Assembly: GCA_015493475.1 (NCBI GenBank)
Contig: WGDC01000056.1
Span: forward strand, 1 to 64,000
DNA: 64,000 bases
Direction: 5' to 3'
From: Deltaproteobacteria bacterium
GTDB taxonomy: Bacteria > Desulfobacterota > Dissulfuribacteria > Dissulfuribacterales > QOAL01
Shown: one piece after another, positions 1 to 9,089 of the stretch
How the letters are laid out: every line of letters begins with the position of its first letter
Numbering within the stretch: position 1 is the stretch's first letter
Made by a program: the position numbers and the translations under genes
The notes under the pieces: model-generated
What the model was told of the DNA's origin: nothing
What the model saw: only the letters and a program-made list of their open reading frames with translations
Database searches by the model: none

Positions 1-510
1 CTCTATCGTCTTAGATGTAAAATCCCCATATCCACTAGGCCCTGAACTGTTTACAAAACTACCTACCTGTACCCGGCTAATCCACTCGTACTTCTGACTG
101 CTACCCTGAGCACTACAGTAGTTCAACGTCTTGACTACTCCACTGCTTCCACCGGAGCCGCCACTCGACCCTCCAGAACTACCAGAACCTGGAATATGCA
201 CGGAGACCTCATCCGAATATGGACTGAACTGATGGGCCAGGTCGAAGGCCTTTACGGCGAAGTAATAGGTCTTTCCCGAAGATAATGTCTTTACCGTATA
301 AGAAATAATCTTGGGAGAATTGGCTGAATCGTTGATCGTTATCGAGTCAGTATAAGAATGTGATTTGGTGCCATAATATATTTTATAACCGGCAATGTCC
401 GGTTCCTGGTTTCTCTGCCATGACAGGACCACACTTGCAGCCTGGGCAACGGGGAGCGAAACCGCAAGGCTCCCCAAGATGGCTGCGACCATGAAAATTA
501 ATTTAGCCAT
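1..510 (-). CDS. Secreted fibronectin type III / GEVED-domain protein (partial, C-terminus off the window)
   Basis: The frame is open from an ATG at 510 to the window edge, giving the first 170 residues. A signal peptide (about residues 1-24, ending VAQAA) is followed by an FN3-like module (about 25-105, with SWQRNQEPDIAGYKIYYG and KTYYFAVKAFD). Then come a Gly/Ser linker and the start of what looks like a GEVED module (YCSAQGSSQKYEWISRVQVG). A purine-rich GGCAGGA precedes the ATG. FN3 and GEVED modules are typical of exported adhesins and enzymes, but the catalytic part, if any, lies outside the window. It is transcribed away from the following surface-protein genes. The domain calls are from sequence pattern only; the GEVED call rests on about 40 residues. 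Confidence 0.8.
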   Translation of the reverse strand, partial: MAKLIFMVAAILGSLAVSLPVAQAASVVLSWQRNQEPDIAGYKIYYGTKSHSYTDSITINDSANSPKIISYTVKTLSSGKTYYFAVKAFDLAHQFSPYSDEVSVHIPGSGSSGGSSGGSGGSSGVVKTLNYCSAQGSSQKYEWISRVQVGSFVNSSGPSGYGDFTSKTIE

Positions 511-1069
511 GGCATCCTGCCTTAAAAATTTTTTTATTAAACGGCCATGATTGCAATGGACATCTATAAAGCCATTTCTTATTGAAATAACAGGGAAAAA
601 AGCGGCCATTTTAGAGCACCTCCATATTTGAAAAATCGAATCCGCCAATATTTTCCTCTTAATTGAGCAACCGGCGTGCCTGCTCCCGGGCAAGGCATCC
701 GAGTTATCAAAAGAAATTTGAAGAGCCAGTTTCATGCCAAAGTTGTTTTTGTAAAAATTACCGTAAGTTAAAACAAAAAAACGGTCCTTATCTTCGGGTA
801 CGTACACCACCGGCCCTCATTTTCGTATGCGTTTCCCTTCACCATCAGGTATCAGTGCCCCACCACATATCCTATGATGTGACGCGCATCTTTCTTACAC
901 ACATGGATGGCCCTTTAAAATATGTATTTTTCAAAAGCCCCCTCTATGGTACCGGACTACCTCAGGCTTCTGTCTAAAGGCCGAATTATGAAGGCTTGTA
1001 AAAAAGGATTGGGGAAGATATTTTGGAAACGCTGGCAAAAATTAAACCAAGAGGAAATGACTATCGAAG
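511..1069. other. Intergenic region between divergent genes
   Basis: About 560 bases between the FN3-GEVED gene (minus) and the TPR-like gene (plus). The left half is AT-rich and probably holds the promoters of both. Open frames here (for example 663-977 and the start of 922-1335) have no ribosome binding site that fits and no recognisable protein composition, so I do not call genes. I see no convincing terminator, riboswitch or repeat. Confidence 0.5.
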
Positions 1070-1597
1070 ATGAAGACGGGAAAGGCCATCCCTATATTGA
1101 TTTGCTTGTTTTCTTTCTTTGCATTAATTGTTTCGTTATTTTTCTTTACGCAGGACTTGCAAAAAAACTACCACTGCAACAAGCTAGCGATAATGGTGGG
1201 GAGCCTGAAAAATGCCATTATACATACGAGGTCTTTCAGGACAAAACGCGCCATCGTGGAGGCGGCCCTACCCATACTCTATGGGGAGGAACAGGCGTTT
1301 CTGAAACCCGCAGGATACTGGCCCATGATTTTTAACGGCTACACCCAGGCAGCCACTGTCGAAAACATTAACATGGACTACCAGAGATCTGCCAGGCTAT
1401 TGTTGATGGCCCTCCACTACCATCCCTACCTTGATAGTGCTTACAAGGGCCTGGCAGAGGTACTCGAGAAATCAGGCCAGACGAATCAGGCCAGAAGCTG
1501 CAAAAGATACCAAAGGGCGCTTTTAAGAAGCAGGGGCATCAAAAACGAGGACAGGACCGCCTGCATCATGGCTGCCCAAAAAATCGCCGGCCTGTAA
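1070..1597 (+). CDS. Membrane-anchored TPR-like hypothetical protein
   Basis: 175 residues. An N-terminal hydrophobic segment (about residues 6-27) is not followed by an obvious cleavage site, suggesting a membrane anchor with the rest outside the cytoplasm. Residues about 100-150 (SARLLLMALHYHPYLDSAYK, then GLAEVLEKSGQTNQA) have the helix-turn-helix look of one or two tetratricopeptide repeats. An in-frame TGA at 1058-1060 forces the start downstream, so ATG 1070 is the only reasonable one. The nearest Shine-Dalgarno-like GAGGA is rather far upstream (14 nt). It sits directly before a lipoprotein gene and may share its transcript. No family assigned. Confidence 0.6.
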   Translation: MKTGKAIPILICLFSFFALIVSLFFFTQDLQKNYHCNKLAIMVGSLKNAIIHTRSFRTKRAIVEAALPILYGEEQAFLKPAGYWPMIFNGYTQAATVENINMDYQRSARLLLMALHYHPYLDSAYKGLAEVLEKSGQTNQARSCKRYQRALLRSRGIKNEDRTACIMAAQKIAGL

Positions 1598-1667
1598 CTC
1601 CCTTTCCATTCATCCCGGACTATTTTAAGGTAGCTCCAAAAAAACAGCATACAAAGAGGGAATAGAA

Positions 1668-2858
1668 ATGAACAAACCCAAAATAGCTTGCTTGACGTTT
1701 ACGGCAATCTTTCTCGGCCTCGCCTGGTTCCTGTCTGGCTGCTCAATGCACATGCAAGGCACCGAGGGAGCCTCATGGGAGCCGACTAAGGTGAAACATA
1801 ATACCCACAGAGGTCAAAAGACATCCTACATTACGCTGGAATCAGGTGACTGCCCCCTGTCACCCGTGGCAGCGGATTTCAACGGCGACGGTTACAAGGA
1901 CATAGCCGTAGTGAGCCATGGAAAAAGTCAGCTTAAAATCTTTTGGGGCGGTCCCCACAGGACATTCAAGGCGGGACCCGTGTACGGCAAGGAACAGGTT
2001 GGTTATCATCCCGGGAAAATCACCGTAACGGACTGGAACGGTGACGGCAGGCCTGACATACTACTTGCCTGTGAGGGCATCTTTCAGGTCCAGTACTGGG
2101 AAAACACGGGTAACGGCTTCATTAAAAAGGCATCATTCAAGGTTTGGCTGAATGCGAAAAGCATAAAGTGCGGTGACATAGATGGTGACGGGAGAAAGGA
2201 TATAGTGCTTGGTGGGCACCAGGGCAACAGCGTACTAGTGCTCTGGGGACGCAATGGATTTTTCAAGTTCACCGGGCAAAAGATCAGCGCCCTGCCCCTT
2301 ACGGAAAACGTGGAACTCGGAGACTGGAACGGCGACGGACGAACAGATATCTTCTGGGTAGAGAAAAGAAACGGGTCGGTGGTCGCGGCCATCAACAAGG
2401 GACACAGAAAATTCAGGAAGGTTTATATCAAGAAACCGGGAAAGCCACGCGGAATGGTAAAAGACGGCCCTGAATACGTAAAACTTGCCGACCTCAACGG
2501 TGACGGATGCGTTGACGCGGCGGTATCCCTCGAGGTCGGGAGGGCGTGCATGATTTATTACGGGGACTGTAAAGGCGGGATCCGGGCAATAGACAGGGTA
2601 CCGGCCCCCTCATGGGGATTTAGTGGTCTTGCCGCCATTGGCAGAGGCCCCGGCCACCCTGCGATGCTAGCCCTGGGAGAGGAAATGAAGCTTTTCATTG
2701 CCAAAAGATCTACACGTGGCTGGAACCTCGAAAAGAAACCTGCCGGCAGCCTTCCGAGGGACTTCTCCTTCGTGGATATTGACGGCGATGGGGCCCTTGA
2801 TCTCCTTTTTGCCAACAGCGCGGGTTCAACAACGGGGATACTGTTTGGACCTTTTTAG
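1668..2858 (+). CDS. FG-GAP/VCBS-repeat lipoprotein
   Basis: 396 residues. The N-terminus is a lipoprotein signal peptide with lipobox LSGC (Cys about residue 25). The body carries repeated calcium-binding FG-GAP motifs: DFNGDGYKDI, DWNGDGRPDI, DIDGDGRKDI, DWNGDGRTDI, DLNGDGCVDA and DIDGDGALDL, spaced as in a beta-propeller of the integrin-alpha/VCBS type. It is expected to fold as one propeller on the outer face of a membrane. Such proteins bind polysaccharides or partners; no enzyme motif is visible. A purine-rich AGAGGGAATAG precedes the ATG. It lies in a run of exported proteins just before a polysaccharide export locus, which fits a surface role, but the function is unknown. Confidence 0.9.
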   Translation: MNKPKIACLTFTAIFLGLAWFLSGCSMHMQGTEGASWEPTKVKHNTHRGQKTSYITLESGDCPLSPVAADFNGDGYKDIAVVSHGKSQLKIFWGGPHRTFKAGPVYGKEQVGYHPGKITVTDWNGDGRPDILLACEGIFQVQYWENTGNGFIKKASFKVWLNAKSIKCGDIDGDGRKDIVLGGHQGNSVLVLWGRNGFFKFTGQKISALPLTENVELGDWNGDGRTDIFWVEKRNGSVVAAINKGHRKFRKVYIKKPGKPRGMVKDGPEYVKLADLNGDGCVDAAVSLEVGRACMIYYGDCKGGIRAIDRVPAPSWGFSGLAAIGRGPGHPAMLALGEEMKLFIAKRSTRGWNLEKKPAGSLPRDFSFVDIDGDGALDLLFANSAGSTTGILFGPF

Positions 2859-2869
2859 CTACTATGCAC

Positions 2870-2907
2870 CTGGCCAATAATGAACAGCATTGCACAAAAT
2901 TGGCCAG
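2870..2907. repeat. 9-bp inverted repeat (stem-loop) after the FG-GAP gene
   Basis: CTGGCCAAT at 2870-2878 is the exact reverse complement of ATTGGCCAG at 2899-2907, with a 20-nt loop, 11 nt after the FG-GAP stop codon. No T-tract follows, so it is not a classic intrinsic terminator. It could be a weak terminator, an mRNA-stabilising hairpin or an operator for the next gene. Confidence 0.45.
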
Positions 2908-3014
2908 CCCATATTGGCGGCCATTGGTTACCGTTTTAAAACCGTGGACTGCGATAGACATTTAGCGAAAATATCGGGGCTCATCTTGGCATTCATCTTG
3001 CTCGATTATAATCG

Positions 3015-3986
3015 ATGCGGACTATACTCCTTATAACAATTACCTCTTTTGTACTGGCCTTTTCAGGGGCGGCAGTGGCAGACAGTGGCTCGTCCGGGCA
3101 GGATAGCATCCAGGACGATCACATGGACCAGATGGCGCAGGCGCGCCGAATCATAAGGGATTCCATAGTGGAACTCAGAGCGCATCCATACCTTTTACTT
3201 GGAACGCTTGACGGCAACGGCACGCTTAGCACAAACGGGACTATCAACGGACCCCATGACAATATTCTACCTCTTCTCGAAAATGATACCATGGATGCTG
3301 CGGCCCAGGCGCTTTGCAGCAGCGCCATTTCAGGAGCCGTGGATTCCATGGACGCAAACGTAACCATGTCCGTCCTCAAGGCTTACGGTTATATCCCGAA
3401 AAACCTGCACGTTGAGAGCTCCGGAGTGATAATGGGCGAATACATAGACCCCCTGAAGGGAGCGAATCTCCTGCTAAAGAATCTTACCCATTCCATCATG
3501 AAGGGCCTTTCAGAGGAAAACATGCCGGCCCTGCTTGAGAACGAATACATAGAGATGGGGGCCGGATACTGCGGCGGTGTTTCAAGACTGAAAGACACGC
3601 AAGAAGCCAACGTCTACATGCTCGTCCTGATCTTGGCAAGGCCCGAGGGCCCAGAGCCAAACTGGATCCAATGCGGACACGTTTATTTTGACATAAACAA
3701 CAACCACGCGTACGACATAGGGGAAGGGCTAGAAAACGTGCTTATGACAGATGACAATGGAACCGTGCTTGCCAAGACTCTGCAAGACGGACAGTACTGC
3801 TTCAGGCGGCCGAAAGGGGAGTGGACACTCTACATCGAGTCCTATCCTTTTGCCCAGAATTACACGGTTTACAGCGTCCTGTTGAGCCAAAGAGAAAATG
3901 GTGTCCTTTGGCAGGATTACCCCTTGCTGCTCACCCAGGGAAATATAGACGCCAACAGGGAAGCCGAGGTGTGCAATGACGAATAA
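3015..3986 (+). CDS. Secreted protein with CAP-like domain and SdrD-B-like domain
   Basis: 323 residues. Signal peptide about 1-22 (ending AAVA). Residues about 45-205 resemble a CAP/SCP-like fold as seen in bacterial secreted CAP proteins: an early LRAHPYLLL segment, a central GYIPKN and GVIMGEY region, then LLENEYIEMGAGYCGG and a hydrophobic strand. Residues about 215-300 resemble a collagen-binding B-type/SdrD-like module (GHVYFDINNNHAYDIGEGLE, then DGQYCFRRP), the form used as rigid stalks on surface proteins. The start was chosen because it places the hydrophobic core directly after MR; the ribosome binding site is weak. Its 3' end overlaps the next lipoprotein gene by 11 nt, so the two are probably co-translated. 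CAP assignment is moderate, stalk assignment good. Confidence 0.75.
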   Translation: MRTILLITITSFVLAFSGAAVADSGSSGQDSIQDDHMDQMAQARRIIRDSIVELRAHPYLLLGTLDGNGTLSTNGTINGPHDNILPLLENDTMDAAAQALCSSAISGAVDSMDANVTMSVLKAYGYIPKNLHVESSGVIMGEYIDPLKGANLLLKNLTHSIMKGLSEENMPALLENEYIEMGAGYCGGVSRLKDTQEANVYMLVLILARPEGPEPNWIQCGHVYFDINNNHAYDIGEGLENVLMTDDNGTVLAKTLQDGQYCFRRPKGEWTLYIESYPFAQNYTVYSVLLSQRENGVLWQDYPLLLTQGNIDANREAEVCNDE

Positions 3987-4440
3987 ATCCGGCAGACTGA
4001 TAATCTTACTATCCTTACTATCCGCGCTTTTTTTCATTTCAGGTTGCGGCATTTCGCACGCCTTCCTGTTTGGCAAAAGTGACAAGGCAATATTGAAAGA
4101 AAGGGCTGAAAAATACTGGAATTCAAAGTTGACAGGTGACATGATAACCTGCTATCAATTAGAAGAGCCGGAGTACAGGAAAAAGGTTCCTGTAAGCGTT
4201 TACGTACGGACGGGATCGATAATATACAAAGAGATCAAGGTTAAGGATATTCAAATTTTTGACGATAAGGCTACTGTTACGGTAGACATGAAATACTTTA
4301 TCCCCGCGCTTGGCAGCGAGCATGTTTTTCCATCAGAATTTAAGGATAAGTGGAAAAAGGTAGGGTCTGAATGGTATCACGTACCAGAGGAAAAGAGACC
4401 TTATACAGGGCATAAGATAAACCAAGAGGAAAGGAGGTGA
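3976..4440 (+). CDS. Small lipoprotein, NTF2/SnoaL-like fold suspected
   Basis: 154 residues. Lipoprotein signal with lipobox ISGC (Cys about 24). The mature part begins with an amphipathic helix (SDKAILKERAEKYWNSKLTG) and continues with alternating strands (IIYKEIKVKDIQIFDDKATV), an order common in small NTF2-like lipoproteins, but there is no diagnostic motif. It overlaps the preceding CAP-like gene by 11 nt, indicating translational coupling and a possibly shared complex. Ends with a TGA inside an AGGAGGTGA sequence. Confidence 0.75.
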   Translation: MTNKSGRLIILLSLLSALFFISGCGISHAFLFGKSDKAILKERAEKYWNSKLTGDMITCYQLEEPEYRKKVPVSVYVRTGSIIYKEIKVKDIQIFDDKATVTVDMKYFIPALGSEHVFPSEFKDKWKKVGSEWYHVPEEKRPYTGHKINQEERR

Positions 4441-4533
4441 TGGAACGGGAGGTCCATAAATTTAAAGGCTTTATACCTGACTACTTGAGTATGGGAGTTT
4501 TCAAATCTTAAACACACGAAAAGGAGAAACATT

Positions 4534-5439
4534 ATGAAGAAGTTTACCGGTTTTCTTGCAGTGATTGGCCTGTTACTTTTGGCGGTACAGGCACAGGCAG
4601 TTCAATTGGGTATTTATGAAAAGGGTGCCCTTGTTCCTTCAGTTTACCACAATGGTAGCACCGTTGACACGGTCGTAGGTATCATTTGCCAATTTAATTG
4701 TACTGACCATGTAACGAAATCGGGAACGGTTTACTGGACATTCTTTGATCCAAGTTCTACCCACATAACTGACGGATCATTCAAGTGTACAGACGATGAC
4801 CTCTATGGATTTTCCTGGAAGGCCAACTCCGGCAGGTTACTCGACAAGAAGGATGGCTACCTCGTCTTCGTGGCAGATCCCAAGGATGACAACATGACAA
4901 TCAGTGCCAATGCGTTCCTCGTTGACACATCAACGAAAGATGCCATCTTTGTTCCTGTTGTGCCCCTGAGCATAGATGACTTCCAGCCAAGGGGTTTTGA
5001 TCCAAGGGCCATGACGGCAAGCACCCTTGCTTCACTTACCTATGGAATCAAGGCTGGTACCACAGTGGATATGCGCTACTGGATCGACCCGACATACAAC
5101 GCCGCTACAACAGTAGTGGTATGGCTTACAGATCCAGCAGGTCCCCAGACAGTCCTGGTTTACAACGACAAGGAAGAATCAAAGTCTGTAAACATCGACA
5201 TGCCTAACGAGCTTAACAAGATAATACCGTGCCAGATTCCTGGTATGCCACTTGACTACATCGATGGCTTCATACAGTGGAAATTCCCGGCAAGCACAGA
5301 CGGTATGGCCTACTCCTACATTAGCAGCACGCTCTTTGGCGCGCAGCAGACATTGCTCGCTGCCGAGTGTAAAGGCCCAGCAGCAACAACAAGCCCCTCA
5401 CAGCCAGGCTGTGCTTGTAGCGGAGCAAGAATATACTAA
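4534..5439 (+). CDS. Secreted protein of unknown function
   Basis: 301 residues. A strong ribosome binding site (AAGGAG, 7 nt before ATG) and a clean signal peptide (about 1-22, ending AQA) are visible. The mature protein is rich in Thr, Asp, Tyr and beta-branched residues, with a few cysteines (for example CQFNCTDH and a C-terminal GCACSG), suggesting a beta-rich exported protein. No family recognised. It is monocistronic in appearance: 93 nt from the preceding gene and followed by a strong terminator, so it may be expressed independently and highly. Confidence 0.8.
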   Translation: MKKFTGFLAVIGLLLLAVQAQAVQLGIYEKGALVPSVYHNGSTVDTVVGIICQFNCTDHVTKSGTVYWTFFDPSSTHITDGSFKCTDDDLYGFSWKANSGRLLDKKDGYLVFVADPKDDNMTISANAFLVDTSTKDAIFVPVVPLSIDDFQPRGFDPRAMTASTLASLTYGIKAGTTVDMRYWIDPTYNAATTVVVWLTDPAGPQTVLVYNDKEESKSVNIDMPNELNKIIPCQIPGMPLDYIDGFIQWKFPASTDGMAYSYISSTLFGAQQTLLAAECKGPAATTSPSQPGCACSGARIY

Positions 5440-5469
5440 GCCGTAACGGTTAAAACGATGTAAATGAGG

Positions 5470-5495
5470 GCGGGAGCGCGAGCTCCCGCTTTTTT
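5470..5495 (+). terminator. Intrinsic terminator
   Basis: A perfect 8-bp GC-rich stem GCGGGAGC/GCTCCCGC with a GCGA tetraloop is followed directly by six Ts. It lies 30 nt after the secreted-protein gene and separates the surface-protein genes from the polysaccharide export locus. Confidence 0.92.
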
Positions 5496-5533
5496 ATTGA
5501 ATCAACACAATAGCGTCACATAGTTGCTGGTAT

Positions 5534-6322
5534 ATGAGTGTCCTTTCATACCTATTCAGGAACAGGTTTCTTCTCGCCCTATGGGTAAAAAGGGACCTCA
5601 AGGCGAGGTATGCCGGATCCATGATCGGCCTTGTCTGGACACTTATCCTGCCCATTTCCACCATAGCCATATACTACGTTTTTTTCGCCCTGGTGCTAAA
5701 GGTCAAGATACCCGAGCTGCCCACCACGGCCGGCTATTTCTTTTACCTGCTTGCTGGCCTTCTCCCTTGGATATCCATGGCAGAGGCCCTTAACCTTTCT
5801 GCAAATTCACTTATAAGCCAGTCTGTACTGCTGAAACAGACCGTGTTTCCTCTTGACATCCTTCCTGCGGTTCCGGTCATTACAAGCCTGCTTCCGCAGG
5901 TTTTTGGCACCGTGATCTACGTGGTGCTTTTATGGTGGTTTCACTGCCTCAAGCCCCTCGGCTTGGCCTACCTACCCCTTGTAATGGTCCTCGAGGTATT
6001 CATGACGGCTGGTTTCGGATACCTATTTTCCGCCCTATGCGCACTGTACAGGGACTTTGTCCAGATTATAAACGTCGGACTCCAGCTTTGGTTTTACGTG
6101 ACCCCAATACTCTATCCTGAATCCATGGTGCCACATAAGTTCAGGTGGATACTTCTCCTTAATCCCCTGACCTGGCTTATCAGGTGTTACCAGGAGATGT
6201 TCATAAAGGGCGTTGTCGTGGCTCGTGACCTTCTCATGCTCTCTGCATGCACCTGCGCCATCTTTTTTGCAGGAGCCCTGATTTTCTCTCTCCTAAAACC
6301 GGGCATTACAGATGAACTTTGA
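5534..6322 (+). CDS. wzm: ABC-2 type polysaccharide/lipid-linked glycan export permease (Wzm/TagG family)
   Basis: 262 residues with about six transmembrane segments, the usual size for Wzm, KpsM and TagG permeases. The N-terminal cytoplasmic stretch (LFRNRFLLALWVKRDLKARYAG) and the C-terminal region with FYVTPILYPESMVP and NPLTWLIRCYQEM are characteristic of ABC-2 polysaccharide exporters. It overlaps the ATPase gene by 11 nt. Together they should move an undecaprenyl-linked glycan across the inner membrane. Naming as wzm is by analogy; the substrate (O-antigen, capsule or other exopolysaccharide) cannot be told from the permease. Confidence 0.9.
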   Translation: MSVLSYLFRNRFLLALWVKRDLKARYAGSMIGLVWTLILPISTIAIYYVFFALVLKVKIPELPTTAGYFFYLLAGLLPWISMAEALNLSANSLISQSVLLKQTVFPLDILPAVPVITSLLPQVFGTVIYVVLLWWFHCLKPLGLAYLPLVMVLEVFMTAGFGYLFSALCALYRDFVQIINVGLQLWFYVTPILYPESMVPHKFRWILLLNPLTWLIRCYQEMFIKGVVVARDLLMLSACTCAIFFAGALIFSLLKPGITDEL

Positions 6323-7544
6323 TACAGGCCATCCAATAGAGGTGCAGAACCTCACCAAGACATACAGGCTTTACAGGAAGCCCGCCGACAGGCTCAAGGA
6401 AATCCTTCTCAGTAGGCCCTGTCACGTGGAATTTCAGGCCATAAGGAACATCAGTTTCTCGGTAAGGCAGGGAGAAACATTCGGCCTAATCGGGGAAAAC
6501 GGCGCAGGGAAAAGCACCCTCCTAAAGATACTCGCAGGCACCCTCAGACCCACGTCTGGAAGATGCAGGCTGAAGGGCAGGGTCTCCGCCCTCCTGGAGC
6601 TCGGATCAAGCTTTCACCCGGAGCTGTCAGGCAGGGAAAACGTTTATCTCCAGGCAGCGATTCTCGGCCTTACAAAAAGGCAGGTTGATGAAATATTTCC
6701 AGAAATCGTGGCATTTTCAGAACTCGACCCCCTTTTCCTCGAACGGCCGGTAAAGACTTATTCTTCGGGCATGTTTGTACGCTTAGCATTTGCAGTGGCC
6801 ACTTGTACTGACCCCAACGTGTTGCTCGTGGACGAGTTTCTTTCAGTGGGAGACATCCATTTCCAGAAAAAGAGCCTTGACAGGATAATGGCCTTCAGGC
6901 AGTCAGGAAAGACCATCCTTTTCTGCTCACACAATATGTACCAGATCCGGAACCTTTGCCAGAGGGCCATGTGGCTGAAAGACGGCGTTGTGCAGGCCTC
7001 CGGTGAGACCGAAAACGTGGTGGCAGCATACGAACAGTACCAGAGACGCAAGAATGGGGCTGGTGACTCTGATATACCCATAAACGTGCCAGTAGAGCAG
7101 GACCGGCCCGAGGGCGGTAGCCAGGAATCCATGGTCAGGCTTGGGGAAATACGCCTTCTTGATGATAAAGGAAGGGAACGGGTGAAGTTTCCCTCGCACT
7201 CAAGGATACTCCTTGAAGTCACTGCCCTTGCTGACAGGCAGGACGCACCCTTTCACACCGCCCTTGTACTTGAAAGGGATGACGGCCTGAAAATTTTTTT
7301 TACCTCTACCGCCGCCGATGATCTTCCCCCCATGAAAGGCCGACGACGGTGGACAATAACCCTTGAAATCCCGGAATCTCCACTTCTTTCCGGCACCTAC
7401 AAATGGTACGTTTATCTGCTCGATGAACACGCGATACAGGTATTCGACATGGCAGAGGGAATACTGACATTCACGGTCAGGGCTGATCCAAAGGAAATGT
7501 GCCTGATCTCGATAGCGCACAGGTGGCACGTAAATGGAGAGTGA
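6312..7544 (+). CDS. wzt: ABC transporter ATPase with C-terminal carbohydrate-binding domain (Wzt-type)
   Basis: 410 residues. The nucleotide-binding domain has Walker [10 protein letters not shown] (about 61-69), signature YSSGM (150-154) and Walker B VLLVDE (170-175). A linker then leads to an extra domain (about 265-410) that is absent from TagH or KpsT and matches in position and length the C-terminal domain of Wzt proteins. In characterised Wzt exporters this domain recognises a cap on the non-reducing end of the finished chain. The methyltransferase and acyltransferase genes just downstream are candidates for adding such a cap (inference). Overlaps both neighbours by 11 nt. Confidence 0.9.
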   Translation: MNFDTGHPIEVQNLTKTYRLYRKPADRLKEILLSRPCHVEFQAIRNISFSVRQGETFGLIGENGAGKSTLLKILAGTLRPTSGRCRLKGRVSALLELGSSFHPELSGRENVYLQAAILGLTKRQVDEIFPEIVAFSELDPLFLERPVKTYSSGMFVRLAFAVATCTDPNVLLVDEFLSVGDIHFQKKSLDRIMAFRQSGKTILFCSHNMYQIRNLCQRAMWLKDGVVQASGETENVVAAYEQYQRRKNGAGDSDIPINVPVEQDRPEGGSQESMVRLGEIRLLDDKGRERVKFPSHSRILLEVTALADRQDAPFHTALVLERDDGLKIFFTSTAADDLPPMKGRRRWTITLEIPESPLLSGTYKWYVYLLDEHAIQVFDMAEGILTFTVRADPKEMCLISIAHRWHVNGE

Positions 7545-8187
7545 AGGGGTTCAGAAAATCATAGGCATTCCCAATATGACTCCACCAGGCCGGGCACCCT
7601 CGGGGATAGACCGTATGGGCATAGATTGCAGGATAGCTCAAAGCGTTTCCGTCTTTACCGACCTTTCATGCAACAACAGGGGTAAGATCGTCCTCGGTGA
7701 CCAGGTGATCCTCATGGATAGGGTGAGGCTCGTGACAGGAGACACGTGGACCAACAGGGACGCCTTTATAACAATAGGGTCGAAGGTTATCGTGAACGTG
7801 GGCGCCTATCTTTCAGGCGAGGGAGGGCTGATCATAGAAGATGAGGTCTTGATAGGCCCTGGAGCAAAAATCCTGAGTGCCGGCCACGATTACAAGGGAC
7901 CACCAGAGTCGATATACAGACATCCCCTTACCTACGGAAGGATACATATAGAAAAGGGGGCATGGATCGGGGCCTCCTCCATAGTACTTGAAGGTGTGCG
8001 CATTGGACGAGGCGCTGTTATAGGCGCAGGAAGCACGGTCACTAAGGACGTCAGGGCATTTTCTATAGTTGCCGGCTCCCCTGCAAGACTCGTAAAATGG
8101 CGGGACGGGTACAGGCCACGGCACGCAAACACGGCGGAAAAACTCCTGAAAAGACTTTATAATTTCCTCTCTCAATGGATACGATAG
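7534..8187 (+). CDS. Left-handed beta-helix acyltransferase (WcaF/maltose O-acetyltransferase type)
   Basis: 217 residues. Hexapeptide-repeat pattern throughout about residues 50-200 ([31 protein letters not shown]). The catalytic-type His is in [12 protein letters not shown], followed by [20 protein letters not shown] and the family-typical end [10 protein letters not shown]. This is the fold of CoA-dependent O-acetyltransferases acting on sugars. The start ATG overlaps wzt by 11 nt and is preceded by AGGTGG at good spacing. Context points to O-acetylation of the exported glycan, possibly as terminal cap. Confidence 0.88.
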   Translation: MESEGVQKIIGIPNMTPPGRAPSGIDRMGIDCRIAQSVSVFTDLSCNNRGKIVLGDQVILMDRVRLVTGDTWTNRDAFITIGSKVIVNVGAYLSGEGGLIIEDEVLIGPGAKILSAGHDYKGPPESIYRHPLTYGRIHIEKGAWIGASSIVLEGVRIGRGAVIGAGSTVTKDVRAFSIVAGSPARLVKWRDGYRPRHANTAEKLLKRLYNFLSQWIR

Positions 8188-9089
8188 CCAAGATTTCAAA
8201 GGCGTCACGGCTGATAGTCTTTTTTCCGCTTATCTCCCTGCTCCCTGTGCCTGCGGCGTACAGGCTTGCAGGGCTCGTATCGCCCATGGACGGAAAATTC
8301 GGGAAACGGTACATGAAGTCATGGATGTCCGGCATGCAGAAATGCGCCAGTGAAGGTGGCAAGCTTGAAACAGGTGACATTCACCGCTGTGCAAGACAAC
8401 ACATCAAGATGCTCGGTCACGAGGCCCTTGACTCCTTCATGGTTCCAAGGCTTGGCGGTGAAGGCATAAACCGCCTGTCAGGAATCGACGGGCTTGTCCA
8501 TCTCGACAGGGTCAGAGAGCAAGGCAAGGGTGTGATAATTGTCACATCCCACTACTCACGGCTAAACATGACCGCCTACACCCTGGGACATCTTGGCATA
8601 AGAAACGGGATACTGAGCCTTGCAGTGGACGGAGACAACCCATATCTTGACCTGATTGACAGATATTTCCTGGAACGAAAGCTTCGCCGGTACTACCGGG
8701 TCACCAAAGGGCCTGGCCTTACCCTGCGGGACAATCCAAGGCTCATATACCGGGCTCTGCAGAAGAAAGAGACAATGGTCATACTTATGGATGCGTACAC
8801 AGATACCGTCAAGAACTTTTACGAGGTCCCCTTTCTCGGTGGTACACTCAAACTCCCAACGGGTATAGCCAGGATATCCCGCAGGACGGGTTCGCCCCTT
8901 GTCTACAGCGTGGTAAAACCAGCCGGCAGATGGCGTGTTAAGGTGGAGATAAGGCCTGTCAACTCGGTGGGCTACGAAGGGCTGTACGAGGCGGCCTTGC
9001 ACCTTGAAAGGGACGTGCTTGAATTGCCCTGCCAGTGGTGGCAATGGGCCTATATGGACAGCATGTGGCAAGGGCATGGAAGAGCATGA
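8175..9089 (+). CDS. LpxL/HtrB-like lysophospholipid acyltransferase family protein
   Basis: 304 residues. The layout matches lipid A late acyltransferases: an N-terminal hydrophobic anchor (about 12-30), a central [13 protein letters not shown] block and a later [20 protein letters not shown] block, which corresponds to the pocket segment after the conserved F-G in LpxL. The catalytic motif normally reads H-x4-D/E; here His126 is followed at the right spacing by Asn131 (HYSRLN). The acidic member of the dyad is therefore missing or replaced. It overlaps the upstream acyltransferase by 13 nt and the downstream methyltransferase by 4 nt. Given its place in a glycan export operon, it may acylate a glycolipid or sugar; lipid A itself is less likely. 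Confidence 0.8.
   Translation: MDTIAKISKASRLIVFFPLISLLPVPAAYRLAGLVSPMDGKFGKRYMKSWMSGMQKCASEGGKLETGDIHRCARQHIKMLGHEALDSFMVPRLGGEGINRLSGIDGLVHLDRVREQGKGVIIVTSHYSRLNMTAYTLGHLGIRNGILSLAVDGDNPYLDLIDRYFLERKLRRYYRVTKGPGLTLRDNPRLIYRALQKKETMVILMDAYTDTVKNFYEVPFLGGTLKLPTGIARISRRTGSPLVYSVVKPAGRWRVKVEIRPVNSVGYEGLYEAALHLERDVLELPCQWWQWAYMDSMWQGHGRA

Noticed and set aside
922-1335. 137-residue open frame overlapping the TPR-like gene, with a hydrophobic stretch
   Set aside because: The hydrophobic part mirrors that of the overlapping frame 1070-1597, which continues into TPR-like sequence. I considered a frameshift between them, but the 1070 frame is complete by itself.
4440-4511. 23-residue frame starting in the stop of the small lipoprotein gene, next to AAGGAGG
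   Set aside because: The ribosome binding site is only 2 nt from the ATG and the peptide has no supporting feature.
4441-4533. Cyclic-di-GMP riboswitch before the secreted-protein genes (also searched at 2859-3014 and 511-1069)
   Set aside because: The conserved GACGCAAAGC-type core and paired arms are not present.
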